Shown here piece by piece: positions 46,101-56,335 of a DNA stretch of 64,000 nt. Position numbers and translations under genes: made by a program. A model generated the notes under the pieces. The model was not told the origin of the DNA, made no database searches, and saw only the letters and a program-made list of their open reading frames with translations. Each line of letters starts with the position of its first letter. Position 1 is the first letter of the stretch. Source of the stretch: Marseilla massiliensis (GTDB lineage Bacteria; Bacteroidota; Bacteroidia; Bacteroidales; Bacteroidaceae); assembly GCF_016899955.1 (NCBI RefSeq), contig NZ_JACJJL010000012.1:51918-115917 (forward strand), given 5' to 3'.

Positions 46101-46224
46101 AAAAGGTTTGATTTCTCGTGAAATAAGGTTTGTTTTCTGACGAAAAACACCTATTAAACTTTTATCAAGAGATAGCGAACCCGCTTTTATGTAACATTTT
46201 ACTTACTTTGCAACATATCTAAAA
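46101..46224 (+). promoter_or_regulatory. Conserved PUL promoter/operator module, copy A
   Basis: This 124-bp segment aligns without gaps to 51528-51651. It contains two AAGGTTTG direct repeats (46103-46110 and 46125-46132) exactly 22 bp apart, the spacing expected for an AraC-type dimer. It also has the shared blocks CTCGTGAAATAAGGTTTGTT and GATAGCGAACC. TTACTTTG at 46203-46210 may be the -7 box, off consensus at one position, as expected for an activator-dependent promoter. It lies upstream of the GH5-GH94-symporter genes. Confidence 0.75.
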
Positions 46225-46241
46225 CAGCTGATTAAATAACC

Positions 46242-46383
46242 ATGAGAACAAATTTTGAGGCTTTACCGGCTGTCGCCGCTGGTGTTTGCCGTAACGTCGT
46301 GCCACGCCCGGCACGGCAGTCCGCCAGACGGCAAAGCCGCATCAGCAATCCTTCCGCGGCAGGACAGGGCTGGAACAGAATAA
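46242..46383 (+). pseudogene. Frameshifted relic of a GH5-type signal-peptide region
   Basis: The ATG at 46242 and the next 70 bp align with the start of the second GH5 gene (51663). Shared blocks are AACAAATTT, GTTTGCCGTAA and CACGCCC. One extra base near 46256 shifts the frame; in the shifted frame the signal-peptide end RLYRLSPLVFAVTSCHA is restored and runs to TAA at 46381-46383. No GH5 catalytic part follows in that frame. The intact GH5 gene starts 30 bp downstream. Confidence 0.65.
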
Positions 46384-46413
46384 TGGAATTTTATGAACCA
46401 AACAATTATAATT

Positions 46414-47529
46414 ATGCGAAAGACAATAATTCTCGCAGCCGCAGTCCTGGCTATGGCATTTTCTTCTATTGCCTCGACTGCGCAGACTGTAAACAACTTT
46501 ACCATTAAACGCGGTACAAACATCAGCCACTGGCTCTCGCAAACTCCCGAGCGCGGAGAGGCACGCCGCCAGCACATCAAGGAAGAGGATTTTGCACGCC
46601 TTGAGGAACTCGGATTCGACTTTGTGCGCATTCCAATCGACGAGGAGCAGTTCTGGGACGAGCAGGGCAACAAGCTGCCCGAAGCGTGGCAACTGCTCAC
46701 GCAAGCCCTGAATTGGGCCGGGAAGCACCACTTGCGTACCATAGTGGACATGCACATCATCCGATTTCATGATTTCAATGCTGTCAACGAGGGCAGAACC
46801 AACGTACTCTTCACGTCAGACAAGGCCCAGCAGGATCTTATAAATATGTGGTACCAGTTGTCCGACGCGCTCAAGGCTTACAGCGTTGACTCCGTGGCCT
46901 ACGAGCTGATGAACGAGCCGGTGGCCGATGAGCATGAGCAGTGGAACAAGCTGATTTTCAAGGCACATAAAGCTCTCAGAGAGCGTGAGCCGCAGCGCAC
47001 GCTGGTCATCGGCTCAAACATGTGGCAGGCCACGTGGACATTCAAGTACCTGCGCATACCCGAGGGAGACAAGAACATCGTTCTTTCGTTCCATTATTAT
47101 GAGCCGCAGGCACTTACACACTATGGCGCGCCCTGGACGCCGGTAGGCGGCTACCGAGGCAAACTCACTTATCCGGGACGCCTCATCTCGCAGGCCGATT
47201 ATGACGCCGCTCCTGACAGCCTGAAGCCCGTACTGAAAAAATACACCGGCGTATGGAACCGCGAGCGCATAGCCCAGGACTTCCGTGACGCCATAGCCGT
47301 GGCAAAAAAATACGGCGTGCAGCTCTATTGCGGAGAATGGGGCGTCTATGAACCGGTTGACCGTGAGCTGGCTTATAAGTGGACAAAAGATATGCTGTGG
47401 GTGTTCGACAAGTACAACATTGCATGGGCATCATGGTGTTACGACAACGACTTCGGCTTCTGGGACCAGAAAACCCAATCGTTCAAGGACCGCCCGCTTG
47501 TGGAACTCCTGACGGGAAAAAAGAAATAA
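46414..47529 (+). CDS. Glycoside hydrolase family 5 endoglucanase-like enzyme
   Basis: This 371-residue exported enzyme has a signal peptide (MRKTIILAAAVLAMAF, cleaved near SIASTAQ) and a TIM barrel. The family-5 catalytic pair is clear: acid/base Glu about 168 in YELMNEPVADE and nucleophile Glu about 308 in YCGEWGVYE. GH5 enzymes hydrolyse beta-1,4-glucans and related chains with retention. ATG 46393, seven codons earlier, is in frame but places a polar stretch before the signal peptide. The neighbouring cellobiose phosphorylase suggests a cello-oligosaccharide or mixed-linkage glucan substrate. It lies 29 bp upstream of that gene and behind operator module A. Confidence 0.85.
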   Translation: MRKTIILAAAVLAMAFSSIASTAQTVNNFTIKRGTNISHWLSQTPERGEARRQHIKEEDFARLEELGFDFVRIPIDEEQFWDEQGNKLPEAWQLLTQALNWAGKHHLRTIVDMHIIRFHDFNAVNEGRTNVLFTSDKAQQDLINMWYQLSDALKAYSVDSVAYELMNEPVADEHEQWNKLIFKAHKALREREPQRTLVIGSNMWQATWTFKYLRIPEGDKNIVLSFHYYEPQALTHYGAPWTPVGGYRGKLTYPGRLISQADYDAAPDSLKPVLKKYTGVWNRERIAQDFRDAIAVAKKYGVQLYCGEWGVYEPVDRELAYKWTKDMLWVFDKYNIAWASWCYDNDFGFWDQKTQSFKDRPLVELLTGKKK

Positions 47530-47558
47530 CTTAACCAACTTTCTTACAAAACAGAACA

Positions 47559-50051
47559 ATGAAAAAGACATACGGACATTTCGACGACAAAAACCGTGAA
47601 TATGTAATCACCGACCCGGCAACTCCATTCCCCTGGATTAACTACCTGGGCAATGAGGATTTCTTCAGCCTCATATCCAATACGGCGGGAGGTTACTCTT
47701 TCTATAAGGATGCCAAATTCCGCCGCATCACGCGCTACCGCTACAATGACGTACCGATGGACAACGGCGGCCGATACTTTTATATTAAGGACGGAGACGT
47801 TGTGTGGAGTCCCGGTTGGAAGCCGTGCAAGACCCCACTCGACAGTTATGAGTGCCGCCATGGGCTGAACTACACCCGCATAACGGGAAGCAAGAACGGC
47901 ATAGAGGTCTCGGAGCTTTTCTTCGTGCCATTGAACACATGGGCCGAAGTGCAGAAGGTGACCATCCGCAACACCACTGACACGAAGAAGACCGTGAAAC
48001 TCTTTTCGTTTGCCGAGTGGTGTCTGTGGAACGCAGCCACCGACATGGAGAACTTCCAGCGCAACCTGAGCACTGGTGAGGTGGAGATAGAGCAGGGAGA
48101 ATCCTCTACGGTCATTTACCATAAAACGGAGTACAAGGAGCGCCGTAACCACTATGCTTATTACGCCTTGGCAAATGCACGGGCCGACGGTTTCGATACC
48201 GACCGTGAGTCGTTTGTCGGCCTTTACAATGAACTGGCCAATCCCCAGTGCGTCATGGCTGGCAAGCCGTCCGGTTCCGTGGCACACGGTTGGAGTCCGA
48301 TAGCTTCACATTATATAGAGGTAAGCCTTATGCCGGGCGAACAGAGAGACTTTATCTTCCTGCTTGGCTATGTCGAAAATGCACAAGAAGAGAAATACGC
48401 CGACCCACACGCCGACCCTACGCTCATCACTTCGCTAGGCGCCCTCGATCGCACCATCGTGAATAAGGAAAAGGCTCACGCAACAATCGAAAGATTCAGC
48501 ACAGTTGAGGCTGTGGACAAGGCTTTTGACGAACTGCACGCCATGTGGAACGGACTGCTCGACAAATTCCAGGTTTCTACGGGCGACGACCGTCTTGACC
48601 GAATGGTGAACATCTGGAATCAGTACCAATGCATGATCACGTTCAACTTCTCACGTTCAGCCAGTTTCTTCGAGAGTGGCATAGGCCGTGGAATGGGATT
48701 CCGTGATTCCAACCAAGATCTTGTTGGCTTTGTGCATCAAGTGCCTGAGCGTGCCCGCCAGCGTATTATTGACATTGCTTCAACGCAGTTCCCCGACGGT
48801 GGCTGCTATCATCAATACCAACCCCTCACCAAGCGTGGCAATAACGACATTGGTGGTGGGTTCAATGACGACCCCATGTGGCTCATCTTCGGCACGGTTG
48901 CATACGTGAGAGAGACGGGCGACTTCGGCATCCTTGACGAGAAAGTGCCTTGGGACAACAAGCCGGGGTCGGAAGTGTCGCTCATGGAGCATCTTCGTAT
49001 TTCGTTCAACCATGTGGTGGAGAATCTCGGTCCCCATAAGTTGCCTCTTATCGGTCGCGCGGACTGGAACGACTGTCTCAACCTTAACTGTTTCTCTTGG
49101 GATCCAAACGAGTCGTTCCAAACTACGGAGAACGTTTCCGAGGGTTCAAAGGCGGAATCTCTGATGATAGCGGGACTCTTTGTCTTCTGCGGTCGTCAGT
49201 ATGCCGAATTGTGCAAGGTTTGTGGCATGGAGACTGAGGCAAAACGCGCTACAGGCTGTGTTGATGACATGGTAGAGGCGGTAAAGAAGTACGGATGGGA
49301 TGGAGAGTGGTATCTCCGTGCCTATGACTTCTACGGCAACAAGATTGGTTCCCATGAAAACGAGGAAGGCAAGATTTTCATCGAGTCGCAAGGTTTCTGC
49401 ACTATGGCCGGCATAGGAATGGAGGAAGGCATGGTAAGCAAGGCTCTCGACTCTTGCAAGCGTTACCTTGACAGCGAACACGGCATGGTGCTCAACAACC
49501 CCGCCTTCACCACCTACCACGTGGAGATGGGCGAAATATCTTCTTATCCGGCAGGTTACAAGGAGAATGCCGGTATCTTCTGCCACAACAACCCTTGGGT
49601 TATTATCGGCGAGACTGTAGCCGGACGTGGCGATGACGCCTGGGATCACTACACCAAGATATGTCCGGCGTGGATAAAGGATCAGACACTCCATAAGGTA
49701 GAACCTTATGTTTATTGCCAGATGGTGGCAGGCAAGGACGCCGCACGTCCGGGAGAGGGAAAGAACTCTTGGCTCACGGGTACAGCCGCATGGAACTGGC
49801 TCGCCATTACCCAGTACATACTTGGCATACGCCCCACCTATGACGGACTGGAAATAGACCCCTGCCTGCCTGAGACTATGAATGAGTACACCGTAAAGCG
49901 CAAACTGCGTGACAGTGAGTTTACCATCACCGTGAAGAACCCTAACGGCAAGCAGAAAGGCGTAAGCCGGATAACCGTTGACGGAAAGCCCGTTGACAGC
50001 AACGTTGTGAAAGCTCTTCCGGGCAAGCATGTTGTAGTGGTGGAGATGTAA
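47559..50051 (+). CDS. Cellobiose phosphorylase-like enzyme, GH94
   Basis: This 830-residue protein has no signal peptide and is therefore cytoplasmic. It begins [20 protein letters not shown] and carries the strongly conserved GH94 core [19 protein letters not shown], with the general-acid Asp about 383. [19 protein letters not shown] and [11 protein letters not shown] follow. Cellobiose phosphorylase splits cellobiose with phosphate to glucose-1-phosphate and glucose, saving ATP. Length and motifs fit cellobiose rather than chitobiose or cellodextrin phosphorylase, but that choice needs an activity test. The symporter gene 34 bp downstream would supply the disaccharide. Confidence 0.9.
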   Translation: MKKTYGHFDDKNREYVITDPATPFPWINYLGNEDFFSLISNTAGGYSFYKDAKFRRITRYRYNDVPMDNGGRYFYIKDGDVVWSPGWKPCKTPLDSYECRHGLNYTRITGSKNGIEVSELFFVPLNTWAEVQKVTIRNTTDTKKTVKLFSFAEWCLWNAATDMENFQRNLSTGEVEIEQGESSTVIYHKTEYKERRNHYAYYALANARADGFDTDRESFVGLYNELANPQCVMAGKPSGSVAHGWSPIASHYIEVSLMPGEQRDFIFLLGYVENAQEEKYADPHADPTLITSLGALDRTIVNKEKAHATIERFSTVEAVDKAFDELHAMWNGLLDKFQVSTGDDRLDRMVNIWNQYQCMITFNFSRSASFFESGIGRGMGFRDSNQDLVGFVHQVPERARQRIIDIASTQFPDGGCYHQYQPLTKRGNNDIGGGFNDDPMWLIFGTVAYVRETGDFGILDEKVPWDNKPGSEVSLMEHLRISFNHVVENLGPHKLPLIGRADWNDCLNLNCFSWDPNESFQTTENVSEGSKAESLMIAGLFVFCGRQYAELCKVCGMETEAKRATGCVDDMVEAVKKYGWDGEWYLRAYDFYGNKIGSHENEEGKIFIESQGFCTMAGIGMEEGMVSKALDSCKRYLDSEHGMVLNNPAFTTYHVEMGEISSYPAGYKENAGIFCHNNPWVIIGETVAGRGDDAWDHYTKICPAWIKDQTLHKVEPYVYCQMVAGKDAARPGEGKNSWLTGTAAWNWLAITQYILGIRPTYDGLEIDPCLPETMNEYTVKRKLRDSEFTITVKNPNGKQKGVSRITVDGKPVDSNVVKALPGKHVVVVEM

Positions 50052-50085
50052 AGTAAAAAACGAAGTTCATAGAAATCTGCTTATA

Positions 50086-51471
50086 ATGGCCAGACTGATT
50101 GAAAAGATAGGATATGGCATGGGAGACATGGCGTCTTCCATGTTCTGGAAGATATTTTCTTATTATCTTCCCATTTTTTACAGTGATATATTCAACCTGT
50201 CACTCACCCATACCGCCACTCTGATGTTTGTGACGCGTGTATGGGATGCTGTGTCCGACCCTATGATGGGTATCATTTGTGATCGTACCAACACCCGGTG
50301 GGGCAAGTACCGTCCTTACCTGTTGTGGTTCTCGCTGCCCTTTGCTATCTGTGGGGTATTGTTGTTCACCACACCAGATTTTGACGAACAGGGACGTCTC
50401 ATCTATGCTTACATTACATACATTCTGATGATGACGGTTTACACCTGCATTAATGTGCCTTACGCCTCGATGCTTGGCGTGATGACATCCGACAGCTATG
50501 AGAAGACAGTGTTTTCAAGCTACCGCATGTTCTTCGCCTACGGCGGCTCGTTCATTGCCCTGTATGCATGGGAACCATTGTGCAAGTTGTTTTCCGACAA
50601 CAATCTGTCTTTTCTCAATGTCGGAGGCATGGCGGGCGCATGGCAGGGCGCAATGATAGTCATCGCCACGGTATGTTTCCTGCTTTTCATAGGCAGTTTC
50701 CTATTGACCCGGGAGCACGTAAAGGGTGTCAAGGGAGACAAACTGATGAACGATTTTCGCTCTTTGGTGAGGAATTTCCCTTGGTGGATGATTACCTGCA
50801 CAGCTCTCTGCACCAACCTGTTCAACACGGTGCGTGGCGCTACTGTGGCCTATTACTTCAAATATTACATTGGGAATGACAATATCGTGGACTTTGGTTT
50901 CTTCTCATTCATTTTCTTTGCAGGCGTATTTCTTGCCATCGGCGAAGTATGCAACATGATAGGGGTGGTGTGCGCCATGCCTTTGAGCAAGCGGCTGGGC
51001 AAGAAAACCACGTTCATAGTCTCTGCCGTGGCAATGGGTGCACTCAGCATTCTGTTTTTCTATATGCCGTTAAGCAATGAAGGATTCATTGGCATATTGT
51101 TGCTTCAGGTGCTTATCAGCATTTTCACCGGAGTGGTAAGTCCGCTGGTATGGAGCATGTACGCCGATGTGGCCGACTATTCCTACTACAAACACGGCAC
51201 TGCCTCAACAGCCCTCATTTTCTCTTCCGGTTCCATGGCCCAGAAGTTCGGAGGCGCCATCGCCGGTTCGGCCGTGTTGCTTTTGTTCAGCTTTTTCGGC
51301 CTTCAGCCTAATGCCGCCACGCAAACGCCGGGCGCCATCTTTGGCTTGAAGTTGGCGATAAGCTACATTCCGGCGGCCATCTCGCTGCTGATAATAGGCC
51401 TGATGGTGCTGTATCCGCTTACCACCAAGCGCATCGCGGAGTTCAAGAATTCAGGTATGGAAAGGCAATGA
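50086..51471 (+). CDS. GPH-family sugar:cation symporter (MFS_2)
   Basis: This 461-residue inner-membrane protein has about twelve TM segments. GPH-family marks are YGMGDMASSMFWKIFSYY at the start, the loop WDAVSDPMMGIICDRTNTRWGKYRPY after TM2-3, and YADVADYSYYKHGTAS in the second half. These symporters import glycosides or disaccharides with protons or sodium. Located between the GH94 and second GH5 genes, it is the likely cellobiose or cello-oligosaccharide importer of the PUL. The gene after it starts behind its own operator module. Confidence 0.88.
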   Translation: MARLIEKIGYGMGDMASSMFWKIFSYYLPIFYSDIFNLSLTHTATLMFVTRVWDAVSDPMMGIICDRTNTRWGKYRPYLLWFSLPFAICGVLLFTTPDFDEQGRLIYAYITYILMMTVYTCINVPYASMLGVMTSDSYEKTVFSSYRMFFAYGGSFIALYAWEPLCKLFSDNNLSFLNVGGMAGAWQGAMIVIATVCFLLFIGSFLLTREHVKGVKGDKLMNDFRSLVRNFPWWMITCTALCTNLFNTVRGATVAYYFKYYIGNDNIVDFGFFSFIFFAGVFLAIGEVCNMIGVVCAMPLSKRLGKKTTFIVSAVAMGALSILFFYMPLSNEGFIGILLLQVLISIFTGVVSPLVWSMYADVADYSYYKHGTASTALIFSSGSMAQKFGGAIAGSAVLLLFSFFGLQPNAATQTPGAIFGLKLAISYIPAAISLLIIGLMVLYPLTTKRIAEFKNSGMERQ

Positions 51472-51527
51472 TAAACTATTTCAAGATAAGGTATCATCAT
51501 GGCAAATAATATCTGCATATAACGGAG

Positions 51528-51651
51528 GTAAGGTTTTATTCCTCGTGAAATAAGGTTTGTTTTCAGACAAAAGACATTCATCAAACCTTTATCAATAGAT
51601 AGTGAACCAGCTTTTATGGAAAATTTTAATTATTTTGCGACATATTTGAAA
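51528..51651 (+). promoter_or_regulatory. Conserved PUL promoter/operator module, copy B
   Basis: This is the partner of 46101-46224 with no gaps. The direct repeats are AAGGTTTT (51530-51537) and AAGGTTTG (51552-51559), again 22 bp apart. TTATTTTG at 51630-51637 is at the same distance (71 bp) from the second repeat as in copy A. Within copy B, AAGGTTTG and a downstream CAAACCTT (51582-51589) also form an inverted pair. It drives the second GH5 gene and probably susCD. Confidence 0.75.
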
Positions 51652-51662
51652 AATTAAAAATC

Positions 51663-52862
51663 ATGAAAACAAATTTAAGGATTTATTGGCTGTTGACACT
51701 GATGTTTGCCGTAATGCTGTGTCACGCCCAAAATACAGCCCGGCAATGGAACAGCGAAGTCACTGCCGGATGGAACCTTGGTAACCAGTTTGAATGTTCT
51801 GCCCCGGGACAAGACGGTGAGTCTATGGACATAGGCGAACCCGACGGGGCCGACAATGCGGAAACGGCATGGGGAAACCCTGTAGTCACGAAGAAAACCA
51901 TCAAGGCCGTGCACGATGCCGGATTCAATGCCATACGCATACCTGTAAGATGGCAATGCCACATCACCAACCCTGCGGCCATGAGCATCAGCAAGACGTG
52001 GATGGACAGAATAAAGGAGGTGATAGACTGGTGTCTGGAATATGACATGAAAGTCATCGTCAACGTACACCACGAGAAATGGCTTGAGAGCCGCCCCTTT
52101 TATGCGGACAAGGAAGAAAACTGCCGGAAGCTGGCTTTGCTGTGGATGAACATTGCCAATGAGCTTGGCAAATATGATTACCGCGTGGCTTTTGCAGGCA
52201 CCAACGAGGTTCATGTACCCGACAACTGGGGAAAGCCTACCGCTGAAAACCTTGATGTGCAGAATGCCTACAACCAGACATTCATCGACATTGTGCGAGC
52301 TACAGGCGGAAACAACACGAAACGCCACTTGATTGTGCAGACATATGTGTGCAATGCCGATTTCGGCCTGTACAACGGTGATTTCATAATCCCTAAAGAC
52401 ATAGACGGCAACGGCAATGATTATATGAGCGTAGAGCTGCATTTTTATAACCCGTGGGAATATGCCGGCAGTGGTGAATGTTACTACTGGGGCGAGCCGT
52501 ACAAGCAGTATGGGAAAGCGTCACAGAGCGATGAGACCACGATGATCAATTACTTCGACAAACTGGCGAATGAATGGGGTTCTAAAGGATTAGGCATAGT
52601 GATTGGAGAATGGGGGCTCACCGACCATTACAAAGGTTCCGAAGCCGACCGTATGCACGAGAATATGACTTATTACTGCAAGACATTGGTGTCAGAGGCA
52701 CGCAAACGCGGATTTTCAACTTTCATCTGGGACAACAACCGGTTCGGCAACGGCGCTGACATGTTCGGCATCTTTGACCGTAATAAAAACATGGAGATAA
52801 AAGCAGACTGGATAATCAAAGGCATTAAAGAAGGGATTGCAGAGAGTGCAAAACCCATGTGA
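51663..52862 (+). CDS. Glycoside hydrolase family 5 enzyme (second)
   Basis: This 399-residue exported enzyme has a signal peptide (YWLLTLMFAVMLCHAQ, cut near residue 23). The GH5 fold starts with WNLGNQFE and continues with FNAIRIPVRWQ and VIVNVHHEKW. The acid/base Glu is about 182 in AFAGTNEVHVP, with Val instead of the usual Pro after Glu. The nucleophile Glu is about 316 in VIGEWGLTD. It differs clearly from the first GH5, so the two probably act on different chain positions or lengths. Its start region is the source or sister of the relic at 46242. susC follows after a 282-bp gap with no recognised promoter. Confidence 0.85.
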   Translation: MKTNLRIYWLLTLMFAVMLCHAQNTARQWNSEVTAGWNLGNQFECSAPGQDGESMDIGEPDGADNAETAWGNPVVTKKTIKAVHDAGFNAIRIPVRWQCHITNPAAMSISKTWMDRIKEVIDWCLEYDMKVIVNVHHEKWLESRPFYADKEENCRKLALLWMNIANELGKYDYRVAFAGTNEVHVPDNWGKPTAENLDVQNAYNQTFIDIVRATGGNNTKRHLIVQTYVCNADFGLYNGDFIIPKDIDGNGNDYMSVELHFYNPWEYAGSGECYYWGEPYKQYGKASQSDETTMINYFDKLANEWGSKGLGIVIGEWGLTDHYKGSEADRMHENMTYYCKTLVSEARKRGFSTFIWDNNRFGNGADMFGIFDRNKNMEIKADWIIKGIKEGIAESAKPM

Positions 52863-53144
52863 ACAATAAAAGACACGCGTTAGCGGAGTTATTTGGGGTG
52901 CCACGGCGACGGTTACAGTTGCAATCTGTGTCCTTCCGGCCTGCACCACACGGCTTCTCTCCTTTCAAAAAGGTATCCCTTCACACTATAAGACAATTCT
53001 TGCAGTTCTACCGGAAGCAAGCTAAAAACCGCAAGCAAAAGCTGCTGAAATGCAGCATACCATAAGTGTCTGCAATTGAAAGATAAAGAATAATTCCGCC
53101 AACGAATAAAAAAATGGAATACATTCCTAAAATAAAATATTATT

Positions 53145-56100
53145 ATGATTAAACGATTTAACTTAGTGTTATGTATGCTTGGGGCGAGCCTGATTGCGCC
53201 AGCGGTCATGGCAACTACGCCAAGAAAAGCAGACGTAGGCATAACGGCGACCCAGACGGGGATTACAGTAAAGGGCAACGTCTCTGACGCGGCAGGCCCG
53301 TTAATCGGCGTATCAGTGAAGGTGGTAGGAACATCAAAGGGTGTTATTACCGACCTTGACGGTAACTTTACTTTACAGTGCAACGCCGGTGACGAGCTTG
53401 AGATTTCTTACGTAGGATACAAATCCGTACGTGTGAAGGCTCAGAACATTTTGAAAATCAAACTTGAGCAAAGCTCGGAGACGCTGGACGAAGTGGTTGT
53501 TACCGCACTTGGCATAAAGCGTGACCGCAAGGCTCTCGGCTATGGCCTGTCCGAAATAAAAGGCGCCGAACTGACCAAAGCAAAGGAGACCAATGTCATA
53601 AACTCGCTTGCCGGTAAGGTGGCAGGTCTTGTTGTCAGCAATACGGCGGGTGGCGCAGCCGGATCAACGAGAGTCATGCTCCGCGGTACGACCGAACTGA
53701 CGGGCAACAACCAGCCTCTTTACGTAATTGACGGCGTACCCTTGGACAACACCAACTTCGGAAGTGCCGGCGAGCAGGGAGGTTACGACCTTGGTGACGG
53801 TATATCTGCCATCAACCCTGACGATATAGAGACGATGACCGTGCTTAAAGGCCCGGCCGCTTCCGCCCTCTACGGTTCACGTGCGTCGCACGGTGTAATT
53901 CTCATCACCACGAAAAAGGCTGGCAAGGAGAAGGTTTCTGTTGAGTATAACGGCTCGCTGACCATCGACACGCAGCTCGCGAAGTGGGACGACGTGCAGG
54001 AGATATACGGTATGGGCGACAACGGGCAGTACCAGCTTGACGCCTCGTCGGGTACGAACTCGAGCTGGGGCGTGAAGGCGGACATGATAGACAAGACCTA
54101 TTTTGACGGCTCTGTGCGTCCGTTCCTCATGTATCCGAATAACACATCTTCATTCTTCCGCACCGGTCTTACAGCCCAGAATACAGCTATATTGAGTGTC
54201 AACACAGGCAAGACGGGTATCCGCTTCTCTTTTACCGATATGCGTAACAAGGACATCCTTCCCAATTCACACATGAGCCGTGACAATTTCAACCTGCGCG
54301 TTACAACCTCCGCAGGCCCTGTAGATTTCGACTTTACGGCCAACTATGTGCGTGAGAACGTGAAGAACCGTCCGGCACTCTCCACCTCACAAAGTAACGT
54401 GGGCAAGAACCTCATGACCTTGGCGGGTACATATAATGTTGAATGGCTCAAGAACTACCAGAATGCAGACGGCACTTATGCCAACTGGAATGGTAACGAC
54501 CAGTATAACATAAACCCGTATTGGGACCTCTACAAGAACAACAACACATCTGCGAAAGACGTGTTCCGCTTGACAGCGAAAGCCATTTACAACGTGAACA
54601 AGCATTTGAAAATCCAGGGAACGATTGGTACGGACATCAACAACATGAACTTCGATGAGTTCATCGCCCGCACCACCCCGGGTGTTCTTTCCGGTAAGCT
54701 CACAAACTCGATTTTCAATAACCGGACACTGAATGCGGAAATTCTTGCCCTCTATAACAACAACTGGGGCAACTTCGATTTCAATGCCACTGTGGGCGGG
54801 AACATATTTAAGGTGGACAACAAGACGACCGTCATCACCGGCACTGAACAGCAGATGGACGACGTGGTGTCAATCATGAATTATGCGGAGCAGAACGTGC
54901 AGCCGGCCACTTACAAGAAGCAGATAAACTCCCTTTATGCAAGTGCAAGCCTTGGCTATCTCTCTACATACTATCTTGAAGGAACTGTCCGCGGCGACCG
55001 TTCATCCACGCTTCCGGCGGCAAACAACACATATATTTATCCTTCTGTATCAGGAAGCATAATATTTTCTAACTTTTTCAAGAACCATAAAATATTAAGT
55101 TTTGGTAAAGTACGTGCTTCATGGGCGAAAGTAGGTTCAGACACTGACCCGTATCAGCTCTCTCTGATCTATTCGACAGGTAAATATAAATATCCAGGTT
55201 ATACCATAGGTATGATAAATAATAACACACAACCGAACAGTAACCTTAAGCCGACAATGACCAGTTCTTACGAACTCGGCCTTGAGCTTAAGTTCTTCAA
55301 CGGGCGCTTAGGAGTTGACTTTACATACTATGACCAGATTTCAACGGATCAGATTATAGCACTTGCTTCTTCTTCGGCTTCCGGGTATCCCAACCGTCTT
55401 GTCAATGCCGGAAAGATTCAGAACAAGGGTATCGAGTTAGCCGTCAACGGCCGTGTGCTCCAAGTCAAGGATTTTGCATGGGACGCAGGTATCAACTTCT
55501 CAAAGAACTCGAACAAAGTTCTCGCTCTTGTCGAAGGCATGGATTACCTCCAGCTGGCTGACGCGAGCTGGGCCGGTGTCTCGGTGGGTGCTGAGGTAGG
55601 AAAGAACTACGGCTCTATTCTCGGTACAGATTTCAAGCGCAATGAGAATGGTGACATCCTCATAGACAAGAATACGGGTCTTCCCCTTTATGACGAGAAT
55701 CTCAAGACTCTCGGCAACTCCACTTGGGACTGGACCGGTGGCTTCTACACGACTTTCACTTACAAAAACTTCCATCTTACTGCTGCATTCGATGTGAAAG
55801 TGGGAGCTGATCTCTATTCATTCTCGATGCGTTCAGCCTACCTCACGGGTAAGGCCAATGGCACGCTCGCAGGGCGTGAAGAGTGGTACCGCTCGGAAGA
55901 GGCCCGTAAGGCTGCCGGCATGACAGAGGCAGAGTGGCGTGCAGCCGGCAAGTGTGAGGGACTTATTGTAGACGGCGTGATAGACAACGGCGACGGCACA
56001 TACAGCAAGAACACATACCCCGTGAACCCGCAGAACTATTGGAAGAGCGTTGCCGAAAAGGCTCCTGCATTGTTCATCTACGACAATTCTTACATCAAGT

Positions 56101-56321
56101 GCCGCGAAATCACGTTCGGATACACTTTCCCCGAAAAGATGTTGGGCAAGTTCGTAAAGTCACTCTCTGTCTCGTTCGTTGCTCGCAACCCGTTCATTGT
56201 ATGGAAGAACATACCGAACATCGATCCTGACTCTAACTATAACACATCAGGCATGGGACTTGAGTACGGCTCGCTCCCGTCACGCCGTAGCTACGGTTTT
56301 AATGTAAATGTGAAATTCTAA
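53145..56321 (+). CDS. SusC/RagA-family TonB-dependent outer-membrane transporter
   Basis: This 1058-residue protein has a signal peptide (LVLCMLGASLIAPAVMA) and a CarboxypepD_reg-like domain (about 40-125, VKVVGTSKGVITDLDGNF). A plug domain follows (about 130-250, ETLDEVVVTALGIKRDRKALGYG, PLYVIDGVPLDN), then a large beta-barrel ending in aromatic-terminated strands (SYGFNVNVKF). It imports oligosaccharides across the outer membrane with energy from TonB-ExbBD and works as a complex with the SusD-like lipoprotein encoded 14 bp downstream. There is no STN domain, so no sigma/anti-sigma coupling is expected. Confidence 0.95.
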   Translation: MIKRFNLVLCMLGASLIAPAVMATTPRKADVGITATQTGITVKGNVSDAAGPLIGVSVKVVGTSKGVITDLDGNFTLQCNAGDELEISYVGYKSVRVKAQNILKIKLEQSSETLDEVVVTALGIKRDRKALGYGLSEIKGAELTKAKETNVINSLAGKVAGLVVSNTAGGAAGSTRVMLRGTTELTGNNQPLYVIDGVPLDNTNFGSAGEQGGYDLGDGISAINPDDIETMTVLKGPAASALYGSRASHGVILITTKKAGKEKVSVEYNGSLTIDTQLAKWDDVQEIYGMGDNGQYQLDASSGTNSSWGVKADMIDKTYFDGSVRPFLMYPNNTSSFFRTGLTAQNTAILSVNTGKTGIRFSFTDMRNKDILPNSHMSRDNFNLRVTTSAGPVDFDFTANYVRENVKNRPALSTSQSNVGKNLMTLAGTYNVEWLKNYQNADGTYANWNGNDQYNINPYWDLYKNNNTSAKDVFRLTAKAIYNVNKHLKIQGTIGTDINNMNFDEFIARTTPGVLSGKLTNSIFNNRTLNAEILALYNNNWGNFDFNATVGGNIFKVDNKTTVITGTEQQMDDVVSIMNYAEQNVQPATYKKQINSLYASASLGYLSTYYLEGTVRGDRSSTLPAANNTYIYPSVSGSIIFSNFFKNHKILSFGKVRASWAKVGSDTDPYQLSLIYSTGKYKYPGYTIGMINNNTQPNSNLKPTMTSSYELGLELKFFNGRLGVDFTYYDQISTDQIIALASSSASGYPNRLVNAGKIQNKGIELAVNGRVLQVKDFAWDAGINFSKNSNKVLALVEGMDYLQLADASWAGVSVGAEVGKNYGSILGTDFKRNENGDILIDKNTGLPLYDENLKTLGNSTWDWTGGFYTTFTYKNFHLTAAFDVKVGADLYSFSMRSAYLTGKANGTLAGREEWYRSEEARKAAGMTEAEWRAAGKCEGLIVDGVIDNGDGTYSKNTYPVNPQNYWKSVAEKAPALFIYDNSYIKCREITFGYTFPEKMLGKFVKSLSVSFVARNPFIVWKNIPNIDPDSNYNTSGMGLEYGSLPSRRSYGFNVNVKF

Positions 56322-56335
56322 TAGACATTGTGATT

